DNA from: Oscillospiraceae bacterium
Lineage (GTDB): Bacteria; Bacillota; Clostridia; Oscillospirales; CAG-272
DNA: 64,000 nt
NCBI GenBank assembly: GCA_015063325.1
Contig: SVUK01000006.1
Location: 1-64,000 of the forward strand
Direction: 5' to 3'
A program made the position numbers and the translations under genes. Each line of letters starts with the position of its first letter. The first letter of the stretch is position 1. Under the pieces are notes generated by a model, which ran no database searches, was not told the DNA's origin, and saw only the letters and a list, made by a program, of their open reading frames with translations. Positions 26,238 through 35,813 of this stretch are shown here, in pieces.

Positions 26238-26359
26238 AGATTTTCTCGCTCCTGTTATATTCTGAAATTATTATACAGGATGGAGAGAAAAAAAGCAATA
26301 GATTTGCCGAAAATGCCCTTGAAAAAGCAATCTTTTGACGGCGTTTTTTTCGAAAAAGG

Positions 26360-26388
26360 TTGACAAATAATCCAAAAAGTGATATGAT
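26360..26388 (+). promoter_or_regulatory. Promoter of metA
   Basis: TTGACA (26360-26365), a 17-bp spacer and TATGAT (26383-26388). The short leader leaves no room for a SAM riboswitch. Confidence 0.85.
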
Positions 26389-26424
26389 GGCTTCATTCCG
26401 AAAACCGATGAGAGGAGCCTACCC

Positions 26425-27345
26425 ATGCCAGTTAAGATTCCGGCAGATCTTCCTGCGGCAAAAATACTGCGAGAAGAGAATATTTTTATCATGGATGAAA
26501 AGCGAGCCGAAACGCAGGACATTCGCCCTTTGCGGATCCTCGTGCTCAATCTCATGCCCACCAAAATTGTGACCGAAACCCAGCTTGCAAGGCTCCTCGG
26601 AAACACGCCATTGCAGATTGATTTGGAGCTTTTGACCGTTCACCGTACGCCGAAAAATACCGCTAAGGAACACATGATCGCTTTTTACAAGACTTTTGAT
26701 GATGTAAAGGATTCCTATTTTGACGGTATGGTTATTACCGGTGCGCCGGTGGAGCAAATGCCGTTTGAGGAGGTGGACTACTGGCAGGAGCTTTGCCGCA
26801 TCATGGAGTGGTCGCGTTCCCATGTTTACAGCACCTTCCACATCTGCTGGGGCGCGCAGGCAGGGCTTTACTACCATTACGGGATCCAAAAACTGCCGCT
26901 GGAAAAGAAACTGTTCGGCATTTTTCCGCACCGCGTCACGCACAAGGGGTCGATCCTGTTCCGCGGATTTGACGACGTTTTTTGGGCGCCGCATTCCCGG
27001 CATACCACCATTGACCGCGCGCAGCTGGAAAAAGAGACGCGCCTGAAGATTCTTGCCGAGAGCGAGGAAGCCGGCGTTTATGCAATTTCGACCGACGGCG
27101 GACGGCAAATTTTTATCACAGGTCATGCGGAATACGATCCGGACACGCTCGCAAAAGAGTATTTCCGCGACCTTGACGCCGGGCTCTCCATTGAAATTCC
27201 GAAGAATTATTTTCCAAACAACGACCCGACAAAAGCGCCGCTTTCCACATGGCGCTCGGGTGCGAATCTGCTGTTTTCCAACTGGCTTAACTATTTTGTT
27301 TATCAGGCAACGCCGTATCAGCTGGACGAAATTCCGTCGATCTGA
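26425..27345 (+). CDS. metA: Homoserine O-acetyltransferase, MetA type
   Basis: 306 aa class-I glutamine-amidotransferase-fold enzyme that acylates homoserine for methionine synthesis. The nucleophile is Cys141 ([13 protein letters not shown]), and ITGHAEYD supplies the His and Glu. The acyl-CoA selectivity loop reads [12 protein letters not shown] (106-117); a Glu at this position marks acetyl-CoA use in Bacillus cereus MetA, whereas succinyl-CoA enzymes have Gly, so acetyl-CoA is inferred. It is monocistronic with its own promoter and a hairpin after it. Confidence 0.95.
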   Translation: MPVKIPADLPAAKILREENIFIMDEKRAETQDIRPLRILVLNLMPTKIVTETQLARLLGNTPLQIDLELLTVHRTPKNTAKEHMIAFYKTFDDVKDSYFDGMVITGAPVEQMPFEEVDYWQELCRIMEWSRSHVYSTFHICWGAQAGLYYHYGIQKLPLEKKLFGIFPHRVTHKGSILFRGFDDVFWAPHSRHTTIDRAQLEKETRLKILAESEEAGVYAISTDGGRQIFITGHAEYDPDTLAKEYFRDLDAGLSIEIPKNYFPNNDPTKAPLSTWRSGANLLFSNWLNYFVYQATPYQLDEIPSI

Positions 27346-27374
27346 CCCGGTATTTGAAATCCTTTCATATTTTG

Positions 27375-27413
27375 GCAAAAAGGTGGGAATGCGTTCCATT
27401 CCTGCCTTTTTGC
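27375..27413 (+). terminator. Terminator of metA
   Basis: GCAAAAAGG..GGGAATG pairs with CATTCC..CCTTTTTGC (27375-27413). Confidence 0.75.
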
Positions 27414-27469
27414 GTTGCAAATTTGTTCTGTTCTACCATAAAATATTCTTTTGAAAAGCAGAATAGGTC

Positions 27470-27498
27470 TTGACATTTCAAGGCTATTCAGTTATAAT
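27470..27498 (+). promoter_or_regulatory. Promoter of the polysaccharide cluster
   Basis: TTGACA (27470-27475), a 17-bp spacer and TATAAT (27493-27498). It is the only strong promoter seen before the 12.7 kb co-directional cluster. Confidence 0.85.
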
Positions 27499-27586
27499 AT
27501 TATAGAATCAATAATAATGCCCTTTTTCCGGTCACGCTTTCGGTACGGAAATCGGACGTTTTGAAATTTTCATTTGGTGGAAAACT

Positions 27587-28225
27587 ATGTATAAACATTT
27601 TCTAAAAAGAGCATTTGATATTATTCTGTCGTTTTTGATGTTGCTTTTCCTTTGGTGGCTTTTGCTGCTGATTGCCGTTCTTGTGAAAATTGATTCCAAG
27701 GGTCCGGCGATTTTTAGGCAGGAGCGGATCGGAAAGGACGGAAAAACCTTTTTTATTCATAAGGCAAGAACAATGTGCGTCGGTGCGGAACAAAAGGGGA
27801 GCGGTGTGTATTCCAATGCAGGCGATGCAAGAGTGACTAAGGTTGGCAAATTTTTACGCAAAACATCGTTGGACGAGCTGTTTCAACTTTGGGATGTTTT
27901 TATCGGGAAAATGAGCTTTATTGGACCGCGTCCGCCTTTGACCTACCATCCGTGGCCTTTGGATCAATACACCGAGGAACAGAAAAAAATGTTTGACGTT
28001 CGACCAGGTATTACGGGATGGGCACAAATTAACGGACGCAAAGAAGTAGAATGGCACAAACGGATTGAATTGAATGTTTGGTATGCGGAGCACGTTTCGT
28101 TCTGGCTGGATTTGAAAATCTTCTTCATCACCATTTTTAAAGTTTTCAAAAACGAAGGGAACGAAAACAAGGGCGCGACCATAGAAAAGACCCCGGAGAA
28201 AGAAAAAGAGGAAAGCATAAAGTAA
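27587..28225 (+). CDS. Sugar-phosphate transferase (polyprenyl phosphoglycosyl transferase)
   Basis: 212 aa monotopic phosphoglycosyl transferase of the bacterial sugar transferase family. A single hydrophobic N-terminal membrane hairpin (about 9-35) is followed by the catalytic domain with SKGPAIFRQERIGKDGKTF, the catalytic-dyad region SLDELFQLWDVFIGKMSF (Asp-Glu), IGPRPP and RPGITGWAQINGR. It moves a sugar-1-phosphate from a UDP sugar to undecaprenyl phosphate, the first step of repeat-unit assembly. The C-terminal 20 residues are charged and may be disordered. First gene of the cluster. Confidence 0.92.
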   Translation: MYKHFLKRAFDIILSFLMLLFLWWLLLLIAVLVKIDSKGPAIFRQERIGKDGKTFFIHKARTMCVGAEQKGSGVYSNAGDARVTKVGKFLRKTSLDELFQLWDVFIGKMSFIGPRPPLTYHPWPLDQYTEEQKKMFDVRPGITGWAQINGRKEVEWHKRIELNVWYAEHVSFWLDLKIFFITIFKVFKNEGNENKGATIEKTPEKEKEESIK

Positions 28226-28245
28226 AGCAAAGGAATTATTGAGCA

Positions 28246-29079
28246 ATGTTTTTGAATTTGATGTACATCACCAATCATCCTGAAATTGCGAAAATTGCTG
28301 AGAGTGCAGGTACAGACTGTATTTTCGTGGATTTGGAATATATCGGGAAAGCCGATCGCCAAAAAGGGCTGGATACGGTTCTTTCTCATCATACGTTTGC
28401 CGATGTTGCAAATGTGCGGAGCGTATTGAAAAAGGCGAAGCTGTTGGTTCGTTGTAATCCGATTCATGAAAAAAGCGATCTAATCAATTCTACCGAAGAG
28501 GAGATTGACGCAATTGTCAATAACGGCGCGGATATTATTATGCTTCCGTATTTTAAAAAGGCGGAAGAGGTTGCGCGTTTTCTTACCGCCGTTCGTGGAA
28601 GAACAAAAACCATGCTGCTTGTAGAGACGCCGGGGGCTGTGAAAAATATTGATTCGATTTTGAAATTGCCCGGAATTGATTATATTCATATTGGTTTGAA
28701 CGATTTGAGTATTGGCTATGGGCAAAAGTTTTTATTTGAGCCGCTTGCTGACGGAACGGTAGGAATGCTTTGTAAAAAGTTTAAAGATAAGGGAATTCCG
28801 TACGGGTTTGGCGGTATTGCTTCGCTTGGGAAGGGGTTGATTCCTTCCGAATACATCATTAAGGAGCATTATCGGCTCGGTTCCACCGCGGCAATTCTTT
28901 CCCGTAGTTTTTGCAACGCCGAGCTGATGAAGTCTTTTGATGAGATTCGTTCGGCCTTTGAAAAAGGGTTGCAACAGATCCGCAAACTGGAACAGGAATG
29001 CCAAAACGGCGCATTTGATTTAGAAAAAAATTTTGCAGAAATTCAAGAAAAAGTTGAAAAAATCGTTGCAGAGGATTAA
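28246..29079 (+). CDS. HpcH/HpaI-family aldolase
   Basis: 277 aa TIM-barrel protein related to 2-keto-3-deoxy acid class II aldolases and citrate lyase beta. Segments seen: CIFVDLEYIG, LLVRCNPIHE, GADIIMLPYFKKAEEV, LLVETPGAV, YIHIGLNDLSIGYGQ and FGGIASLGKG. The metal-binding Glu of LVETPG and Asp of LNDLS are retained. Substrate unknown. Its place between a phosphoglycosyl transferase and a 2-hydroxyacid dehydrogenase suggests that it builds or trims a hydroxy/oxo acid used to decorate the polysaccharide (inference). Confidence 0.8.
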   Translation: MFLNLMYITNHPEIAKIAESAGTDCIFVDLEYIGKADRQKGLDTVLSHHTFADVANVRSVLKKAKLLVRCNPIHEKSDLINSTEEEIDAIVNNGADIIMLPYFKKAEEVARFLTAVRGRTKTMLLVETPGAVKNIDSILKLPGIDYIHIGLNDLSIGYGQKFLFEPLADGTVGMLCKKFKDKGIPYGFGGIASLGKGLIPSEYIIKEHYRLGSTAAILSRSFCNAELMKSFDEIRSAFEKGLQQIRKLEQECQNGAFDLEKNFAEIQEKVEKIVAED

Positions 29080-29082
29080 AGC

Positions 29083-29976
29083 ATGAATCTGTTGATAACA
29101 GGCGCGTTTTCTTGCACGAAGGAAGAACTGGATTGCATTTCTCAACTCGGCTTTTCAATTGTGTATATGCAGGATGAAAAAGGGGGGGTTCCTTGTAGCC
29201 CTGAATCTGTTTGCGGAACGATTTGCAACGGGTTATTTTTACATCACCCGATTGAGCAATTTTCAAACCTGCGATTTATCCAACTGACCAGCGCCGGTTT
29301 GGATCGCGTTCCGTTGGACTATATTCGGGAGCACGGAATCAGACTGTTCAATGCCGGCGGTGTTTACAGCGCGCCGATTGCAGAATTTGTACTTTCCGGT
29401 ATTTTGGACTTTTACAAAAAGAAACCGCTTTTTTGGGAAAGTCAAAAGGCAAAAAAATGGAACAAACAGCGCGATCTTTTGGAACTGACAGGCAAAAAGG
29501 TCTGTATTGTCGGTTGCGGCAGCGTTGGTAGGGAATGCGCGAAACGGCTGAAAGCGTTTGATACCGAAATTATCGGCGTTGACCCGTTGAAGATCGAAAA
29601 TACACTTTTTGACCGGGTCGTTGATATTGCCTTTTTGGACGAGGTTCTGCAGGAAAGCAACATTGTGGTTCTGACCTTGCCGTTGACCAAAGAGACCTAC
29701 CATTTGTTTGATAAAAAACGCTTTGCCGGTATGAAAGATCAATCGCTCCTCGTCAATGTTTCGCGCGGCGCGGTAGTAGATCAAAGCGCGCTGGCGGAAG
29801 CTTTGAAAACAAAATTACTTGGTGCCGTGATCGACGTATTGGAAGAGGAACCGTTGCCGGCGGATTCCGAGCTGTGGAGTTTGGAGAATATTCTCATCAC
29901 TCCGCACAATAGTTTCGTGGGGGAAAATAATCATAAACGGTTGTTGGAATTGATTTTGAAAAATTTGAAAAAGTGA
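29083..29976 (+). CDS. D-isomer-specific 2-hydroxyacid dehydrogenase
   Basis: 297 aa. The NAD-binding domain has VCIVGCGSVGRECAKRLKAF; later VVLTLPLTKETYHLFDKKRF, NVSRGAVVDQSALAEAL and EEEPLPADSELWSLENILITPHN, where the final His is the catalytic acid. It interconverts a 2-oxo acid and a D-2-hydroxy acid. It starts 3 bp after the aldolase stop, so the two probably act in sequence. The substrate cannot be read from the sequence. Confidence 0.85.
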   Translation: MNLLITGAFSCTKEELDCISQLGFSIVYMQDEKGGVPCSPESVCGTICNGLFLHHPIEQFSNLRFIQLTSAGLDRVPLDYIREHGIRLFNAGGVYSAPIAEFVLSGILDFYKKKPLFWESQKAKKWNKQRDLLELTGKKVCIVGCGSVGRECAKRLKAFDTEIIGVDPLKIENTLFDRVVDIAFLDEVLQESNIVVLTLPLTKETYHLFDKKRFAGMKDQSLLVNVSRGAVVDQSALAEALKTKLLGAVIDVLEEEPLPADSELWSLENILITPHNSFVGENNHKRLLELILKNLKK

Positions 29977-30007
29977 TTTTGCAGATCCCGTTAAGGAGAA
30001 GTGGAAA

Positions 30008-30850
30008 ATGAAGAGAATCGAAACGATTAGAGAACTTCAGGAAGTGGAGTTGTATATCAGCAAAGAGCTGGTAAGAGTTTGCAAAGAGAACAACGTTCAA
30101 ATCTATTTGTCCGCAGGAACTTTGCTTGGCGCTGTCCGCGAGAAAGGGTTTATTCCGTGGGACGATGACGTTGATTTTTGCATGAGCCGCCCGGAATTTG
30201 AAAAGTTGATGCAGGCGACCGGCGGAAAAATCGGAGAGAAATGCCGAATCATTGATACGACGACAGATCAAACGTATCCCGGCTTAATTCCGCTCTGCGT
30301 ATATGAAAACTCCTATGTGCGATCAATGCAATTCAAAAAAGATGAAAATTTGAAAATCAGTTGCAGTATTTTCATCTATGACGGTGCGCCGGCAACAAAA
30401 ATCGGACGATTTTTCTACTACAAGCATATGTATCTGTTGCGCGCAAAGCATGCGTTGTGCCGGGCTGATTTTAAACATGTAAATACCAAAATTGCGCGGA
30501 AAGTCGGACCCTTCCTTTCTCACTTTTTCAAGGAAAAGAGTGTTTGGAAATACAAAGCCAAAATCATGAAATTTCAACAGAAGTATCCTTATTCGGAGAG
30601 CAGATTCGTTTCTACAAATGCCGATAGCGATGCGAAAAATGAGGTGTTTTTGAAGGAGACTTTTGAAAAGCCGGTTGAAGTTGAGTTTGAGGGGATGATG
30701 TTCCCGACATTCAGCCATTATCGCGAATATTTGGAAAGTGTTTATGGAGATTATATGACTCCACCACCCGAGACGGCGCGAAATCCGAAGCACGGGTTTA
30801 TTGCCGAAATTGAAGACGAATTTTACGAAAAAATCGAGACGAAAGCATGA
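30008..30850 (+). CDS. LicD-family phosphotransferase
   Basis: 280 aa. The LicD nucleotidyltransferase-like core is clear: YLSAGTLLGAVREKGFIPWD followed by DDVDFCM at about 35-60, and PSFSHYRE-like FPTFSHYREYLESVYGDYM near residue 245. Characterised LicD proteins transfer phosphocholine from CDP-choline onto surface glycans; relatives move other phospho-alcohols. A LicC-like nucleotidyltransferase ends the same cluster (39.5 kb), but choline kinase LicA and transporter LicB are absent, so the group transferred is open. Confidence 0.87.
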   Translation: MKRIETIRELQEVELYISKELVRVCKENNVQIYLSAGTLLGAVREKGFIPWDDDVDFCMSRPEFEKLMQATGGKIGEKCRIIDTTTDQTYPGLIPLCVYENSYVRSMQFKKDENLKISCSIFIYDGAPATKIGRFFYYKHMYLLRAKHALCRADFKHVNTKIARKVGPFLSHFFKEKSVWKYKAKIMKFQQKYPYSESRFVSTNADSDAKNEVFLKETFEKPVEVEFEGMMFPTFSHYREYLESVYGDYMTPPPETARNPKHGFIAEIEDEFYEKIETKA

Positions 30851-32040
30851 AAAAAGTCGTTCTGATCACCAATTATTTTCATTTTGAAAGCGAAAAACCG
30901 AGCAACCGGTACCGGATTCTTGCCGATCTGTTGGCAAAAGACGGAGAGATCGAATTAGAAGTTATCACGTCGCGGTTTTACCAAAGAACGAAAACCTTCC
31001 GCACCAATCTTGAGGAATTGACGAAAGGGTTGCCCTATAAAGTAACCTTTATTGACGAACCCGGGTATCAAAAGAATATCAGTTTCAAGCGACTGCGCAC
31101 GTCAAAGGTCTTTGCGCGGAACACTATAAAGTATTTGAAGTCGAAGCCGTTGCCGGACCTGATTTATCAGGTGATTCCAACAGTAGACGTTGCGGACCAG
31201 GTGGGCAGATTTGCAAATCAAAATCAAATTCCGTTTGTGATCGACATTCAGGATTTGTGGCCGGAAGCATTCAAAATGGCATTCAACGTGCCAGTTTTAA
31301 GCAACCTTTTGTTTTCTCCGATTAAGAAAAAAGCAGATCGCGCTTACAAAAGCGCCGATGCAATTTGTGCGGTTTCGCAAACCTACGTTGACCGGGCGCT
31401 TTCCGTAAACAAAAAGTGCAAAACCGGACACTCCGTTTTTATTGGAATCAATTTGTCGGCGTTTGACCGCTACCGCCCGGAAAAAGAGGAGCAGACCGAT
31501 TCCCGGCTGAAATTGGTTTACTGTGGTTCTTTGGAAAAGAGCTACGATATTGAAACGGTGATCGACGCGCTTGCAATGATGAAAAATCCGCCGCTTTTTG
31601 TAGTGCTGGGCGACGGGAATTACAGACCGCGCTTTGAAGCCTACGCCAAAGAGAAAAACGTTGAAGCGGAGTTTACCGGCTTTTTGCCCTATCCGCAAAT
31701 GGTCGAGCGGATGTGCAAATGCGATATCACCGTCAATCCGATTATCGGATCCTCTGTTTCCAGTATCATTAATAAACACGGCGACTATGCCGCCTCCGGT
31801 TTGCCTGTCATCAATACACAAAACAGTCCGGAATACCGAGCGCTGGTGGAGAGTTACCGCATGGGTTTCAACTGCAACAGCGGAGACGCCGCCGATTTGG
31901 CAAAAAAATTGGAAATTCTTTGCGAAGACGAGCAGCTTCGGCGCGAAATGGGAAAGAACTCCCGGAGGTGCGCCGAAGAAAAATTCAATCGGGATGTTAC
32001 CTATTTTGAACTGGTAGCAACCATCAAAGGATTGTTATGA
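30847..32040 (+). CDS. Glycosyltransferase, family 4-like
   Basis: 397 aa GT-B protein. The N-terminal half has FIVDIQDLWPEAFKMAF-like FVIDIQDLWPEAFKM (about 135-150), typical of WbuB/FnlC-like family 4 enzymes; the donor half has LKLVYCGSLEKSYDIETVIDAL, FVVLGDGNYRPRFEAYAKEK, EFTGFLPYPQMVERMCKCDI and HGDYAASGLPVINTQ. It overlaps licD by 4 bp and the next gene by 4 bp. The sugar is unknown; it adds a residue to the lipid-linked repeat unit in the cytoplasm. Confidence 0.88.
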   Translation: MKKVVLITNYFHFESEKPSNRYRILADLLAKDGEIELEVITSRFYQRTKTFRTNLEELTKGLPYKVTFIDEPGYQKNISFKRLRTSKVFARNTIKYLKSKPLPDLIYQVIPTVDVADQVGRFANQNQIPFVIDIQDLWPEAFKMAFNVPVLSNLLFSPIKKKADRAYKSADAICAVSQTYVDRALSVNKKCKTGHSVFIGINLSAFDRYRPEKEEQTDSRLKLVYCGSLEKSYDIETVIDALAMMKNPPLFVVLGDGNYRPRFEAYAKEKNVEAEFTGFLPYPQMVERMCKCDITVNPIIGSSVSSIINKHGDYAASGLPVINTQNSPEYRALVESYRMGFNCNSGDAADLAKKLEILCEDEQLRREMGKNSRRCAEEKFNRDVTYFELVATIKGLL

Positions 32041-33311
32041 AAATTTTGATCGTATCGCATTGTCAAATGTCAACCTTTTACAGCATTGGCAAAACGCTGA
32101 TGTCCCTTTTCGGGACATTTGAAAAATCGGAGCTTTGCCAGCTGTATGTTCACGGTGGAAACCCGAATGCAGACCTTTGCAATTCATATTATCAGATTAC
32201 CGATAAAGCGGTCTTAAAAGGCATATTCAAACGCAGGGTTGCAGGAAAAGAGACATTCTATAATGCCGATGAAATTCGCCCGGCGGCTTTTTCTCAAAAG
32301 CAGAAGAACGAATCCGGAGCACTTAAAGAAATGTTGCGCGATCTTGTTTGGAGCCTTTCTCCGTGGTATAACAAGTCTTTGCGTGCGTGGCTGGACCGTG
32401 AAAAACCAACCTGCATTTTCGTTGCGATCGGGAGCGGAAAATTCCTTTACGATATGGCAATGAGGATTTCCGGGGATTACGGAATTCCGATCGTTACCTA
32501 TGTATGCGATGATTTTTGTTTTAATAGAGCAAAAAAGAGTTTGGCGGAAAAAATTTGGCAAAGAAAGATTATTTCAAAGTCTAAAAAGTTATTTTCGCAA
32601 TCTAAGGCGCTTGTTTCAATTTGCCGGGAAATGAGCGAATTGTATGAGCAGAGTTTTCATGTGCCTGCTTATACGATCATGACAGGATCATATTTTGAAA
32701 TTCCTGAAAAATGTGAAGTTGCGAAGCCAATTAAAACCATTCAGTATTTTGGAAAATTATCGCTTAATCGCTATCAATCCATTATTGAAATCGGAAAAGC
32801 GATTGATGAAATTGACAAAAGAACCGGCGAAAAGCATATTTTGAATGTTTACAGCGGAGAGGTTTCCGAAGAGGTAAAAAAACGTTGTAAAGAGATTCGC
32901 TCCATCAGTTTTCACGGATTTATCAGCGGAGAAGAATTTCAAAAGACTTTTCTTTCTTCAGACGCTCTTTTGCATATCGAATCGTTTGATCCGAAAACCG
33001 TTGAGCGAGTGAAATATTCGGTTTCAACCAAAATAGCCGATTCGCTTGCAAGCGGTATTCCGTTGTTTGCCTATGGACCGGGCGGCATTGCTTCCATCGA
33101 GCATTTGCGAAGAAACGATTGCGCCGTGATCGCCACCGATCCAGCGGAACTCTCCGAGCGGTTGAGTGCATTGTTTACCGATACGGAGTTGGTGCAAAGG
33201 ATTTCCCAAAATGCGATTGAAACGGCGAAAAAATATCACGCAACCGATCGTGTCAGCCGTGAGCTTTACGATATTTTGCAGTCAGTAAGCAACGGTGCGC
33301 CGGAAATTTGA
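32037..33311 (+). CDS. Glycosyltransferase, GT-B type, divergent
   Basis: 424 aa. The N-terminal half is weakly conserved (VSHCQMSTFYSIGKTLMSLF, PTCIFVAIGSGKFLYDMA). The donor half has TIQYFGKLSLNRYQSIIEIG, SISFHGFISGEEFQKTFLSSD, LLHIESFD and KYSVSTKIADSLASGIPLFAYGPG-type motifs. Operon position and 4-bp overlap with the previous glycosyltransferase support a role in the same repeat unit. No acceptor or donor can be named. Confidence 0.75.
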   Translation: MKILIVSHCQMSTFYSIGKTLMSLFGTFEKSELCQLYVHGGNPNADLCNSYYQITDKAVLKGIFKRRVAGKETFYNADEIRPAAFSQKQKNESGALKEMLRDLVWSLSPWYNKSLRAWLDREKPTCIFVAIGSGKFLYDMAMRISGDYGIPIVTYVCDDFCFNRAKKSLAEKIWQRKIISKSKKLFSQSKALVSICREMSELYEQSFHVPAYTIMTGSYFEIPEKCEVAKPIKTIQYFGKLSLNRYQSIIEIGKAIDEIDKRTGEKHILNVYSGEVSEEVKKRCKEIRSISFHGFISGEEFQKTFLSSDALLHIESFDPKTVERVKYSVSTKIADSLASGIPLFAYGPGGIASIEHLRRNDCAVIATDPAELSERLSALFTDTELVQRISQNAIETAKKYHATDRVSRELYDILQSVSNGAPEI

Positions 33312-33348
33312 TTTTCGATAAGATAGAATGAAACGAAAAGGGGCAGAA

Positions 33349-34590
33349 ATGAAAGTTCTTCAGTTGAATTGTGTTTATCCGGTCGGAAGCACAGGAAAAC
33401 TCGTTTACGAAATTCATAATGCCCTGCAATCCAACGGGATAGAATCAATCGTTTGTTACGGGCGTGGGGAGAAAGTTTTAGAACCAAATGTTTATAAAAC
33501 TTGCGGAGAATTGTATTCCAAATGGAACAACCTGATCAGTCGGTTTACCGGAATGCAATACGGAGGTTGCTTTTTTTCGACAAACAAACTGATTTCTATT
33601 ATCAAAAAAGAAAATCCGGATATCGTTCATTTGCATTGTATCAACGGGTATTTCGTAAATATCTACAGAATTGTTTCATGGTTGAAAAAATCGGGGATCA
33701 GAACCGTTTTGACATTGCACGCGGAGTTTATGCATACTGCAAATTGCAGCCATGCTTTTGAATGTGAAAAATGGAAAACAGGATGTGGAAATTGCAAGCA
33801 ATTTCGCAAAGAAACAAAATCCTTGTTTTTTGACAGGACCCATCGATCATGGCTGAAAATGAAAGCGGCGTTTGACGGGTTTGACCGCTTGACGGTGATT
33901 TCGGTTTCGGATTGGTTAATGGAAAGAGCAAAGCAGTCTCCTATTTTGGCAGATAAAACGCACAGCGTTATTTTGAATGGGCTTGATACGCAGATTTTCA
34001 AATTGTACGATACGGACGCACTTCGCAGGCAATATGGCTTGGAAAAGGAGAAAATTATTTTCCATGTTACGCCATCTTTTAACGATGATCCTTCCTATAT
34101 CAAGGGTGGTTACTATGTTTTAGAGCTGGCAAAACGACTTGCAAACGAAAATGTAAAGTTCTTTGTTGCAGGAAATTATTCTCCCGATCTCAAATGTCCG
34201 GAGAACGTTGTTTTACTCGGCAAAATCAAAAATCAGCAGGAGCTTGCAAAATACTATTCCATGGCGGACGTTACTTTGCTGACAAGTAAGAAAGAAACTT
34301 TTTCCATGGTTTGTGCCGAAAGCTTGTGTTGCGGAACGCCGGTCGTCGGGTTCAAAGCCGGCGCTCCCGAAAGAATATTCAGCTCGGAATTCGGCATTTT
34401 TGTTGATTATGCAGATATCGGTCAACTGGAAACTGCTGTCAGACAAATGCTTGCAAAAAATATAAACAAAGAGGAGATTTGCAAAATCTCTCAAAATAAG
34501 TTTTCTCAAAGCAAAATGGTGTCGGAGTATCTTCGGTGCTATTTAGGCGATGCGATTGAGGAGGAAAATGAAAACACTGGTCAAAAATAA
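33349..34590 (+). CDS. Glycosyltransferase, family 4
   Basis: 413 aa. It opens with LQLNCVYPVGSTGKLVYEIH; PDIVHLHCINGYFVNIY and LTLHAEFMHTANCSHAFECEKW (a Cys-rich acceptor-side loop) follow. The donor half has HSVILNGLDTQIFKLYDTDAL-type start, GYYVLELAKRL, VVLLGKIKNQQELAKYYSMA and ADVTLLTSKKETFSMVCAES with the family E-x7-E region. The ATG at 33349 has AAAAGGGG seven bases upstream and is preferred over 33328. Confidence 0.88.
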   Translation: MKVLQLNCVYPVGSTGKLVYEIHNALQSNGIESIVCYGRGEKVLEPNVYKTCGELYSKWNNLISRFTGMQYGGCFFSTNKLISIIKKENPDIVHLHCINGYFVNIYRIVSWLKKSGIRTVLTLHAEFMHTANCSHAFECEKWKTGCGNCKQFRKETKSLFFDRTHRSWLKMKAAFDGFDRLTVISVSDWLMERAKQSPILADKTHSVILNGLDTQIFKLYDTDALRRQYGLEKEKIIFHVTPSFNDDPSYIKGGYYVLELAKRLANENVKFFVAGNYSPDLKCPENVVLLGKIKNQQELAKYYSMADVTLLTSKKETFSMVCAESLCCGTPVVGFKAGAPERIFSSEFGIFVDYADIGQLETAVRQMLAKNINKEEICKISQNKFSQSKMVSEYLRCYLGDAIEEENENTGQK

Positions 34591-35779
34591 AAAGGGATGG
34601 ATAGCGGCTTTCTACCTTGCAGCAACGATCGTGCTGTATATTTTGCCATATACAAAATTCACATTGCCCTATATTTTTATGGCGCTTGCAATGCTGGTTT
34701 CCGTTCCTCTTTTGATGCTGGAAAATACGAAGAAGCTGAACTATATGCTGCTGCTGTTGGTCGTTTCGCTTCTTTTTGCAATTCGGTGCGGATTTTTTCC
34801 GGATTATCGAATTGCCGACGCCATCAACGAGGGAATCCGGAATATCCGGTTTTTCCTGCCGGCGTTTTGGGGCGTGTATGCCCTGCAAAAGATGGACAAA
34901 AAGCAATCGGCAGTTGTTTTGATCGTGTTCTCTTTGCTGGTTGTTTACATTTTCATCAACACGCTGGTTGCATTGGAAAAGGATCCGGAAATTGCGCGTT
35001 TGTTGGCTCGCTCGGTTGAAAACAGCTCCGAAGAGTTGAATGCATATCGTTTGGCAAATGTCGGTGGTTTCGGATTTTCCTATATGATGGGTATGGTCGC
35101 GCTTTGTTTGCTTTGGCTCTTTTTCATCAAAAAGAACTGGTGGATCAAAATTGGCAGCCTGATACTCTATTTGGCAATCGTTTATTACGCGTTCCAAAGT
35201 CAGTACACAACGCTGATTCTGTTAACTTTGATCGGATCGATCGTTTTGTTGTTCGTTTGTAATAAGAATTTTGCTTTCCGGGTCATTCTTATTGTCGTTG
35301 GAATTATTGTGTTGCTCAATATTGTCAACATTTTCCGAGGGTTGAGCAATGCGTTTGGGGATAGCATTATCGGCGTCAAATTTCAGCGCATTGTTAATTC
35401 ATTTGGAACGGGCGATATTGACAATTTGGGAAGCCGACCACGCTTGATTCGGGAAAACTTTGAAGTTTGGCTTCGGAATCCTGTTTTCGGGGCATATAGT
35501 AAAGAAGCCAATGCTCATTCATTGATTATGAATATTCTGTCTCAAATGGGATTTGTTGGTATTGGTTTGTTTGGCTTTCTGTTCTATAAAGTTTATAGAT
35601 TTGTGCTCAATGAAGCAAAAAAATACCAATATGGTAGAAGTTTATTTAATTGTGCAACTGCCTATTTGTTGGCGCTCTCCATCCTAAATCCGATCGGCTA
35701 CGTTTTTGAAGTTACGATTGCAACATATCTGGTTGTATGTCTATTTATAAAAGTATTTTTGAAGAAGACGGTAGAATGA
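34568..35779 (+). CDS. O-antigen polymerase/ligase-like membrane protein (Wzy-like)
   Basis: 403 aa with about ten hydrophobic segments and one larger extracytoplasmic loop (about 280-320) containing SRPRLIRENFEVWLRNPVFG and NAHSLIMNILSQMGFVGIGLF, a pattern typical of Wzy/WaaL proteins. It would polymerise repeat units outside the membrane. The ATG at 34568 has GAGGAGG five bases upstream and overlaps the previous gene by 23 bp. As usual for Wzy, sequence identity is low and the call rests on topology and context. Confidence 0.75.
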   Translation: MKTLVKNKKGWIAAFYLAATIVLYILPYTKFTLPYIFMALAMLVSVPLLMLENTKKLNYMLLLLVVSLLFAIRCGFFPDYRIADAINEGIRNIRFFLPAFWGVYALQKMDKKQSAVVLIVFSLLVVYIFINTLVALEKDPEIARLLARSVENSSEELNAYRLANVGGFGFSYMMGMVALCLLWLFFIKKNWWIKIGSLILYLAIVYYAFQSQYTTLILLTLIGSIVLLFVCNKNFAFRVILIVVGIIVLLNIVNIFRGLSNAFGDSIIGVKFQRIVNSFGTGDIDNLGSRPRLIRENFEVWLRNPVFGAYSKEANAHSLIMNILSQMGFVGIGLFGFLFYKVYRFVLNEAKKYQYGRSLFNCATAYLLALSILNPIGYVFEVTIATYLVVCLFIKVFLKKTVE

Positions 35780-35813
35780 GCTTTTGGAGTATAAATTTGG
35801 AGAGGTAATAAAG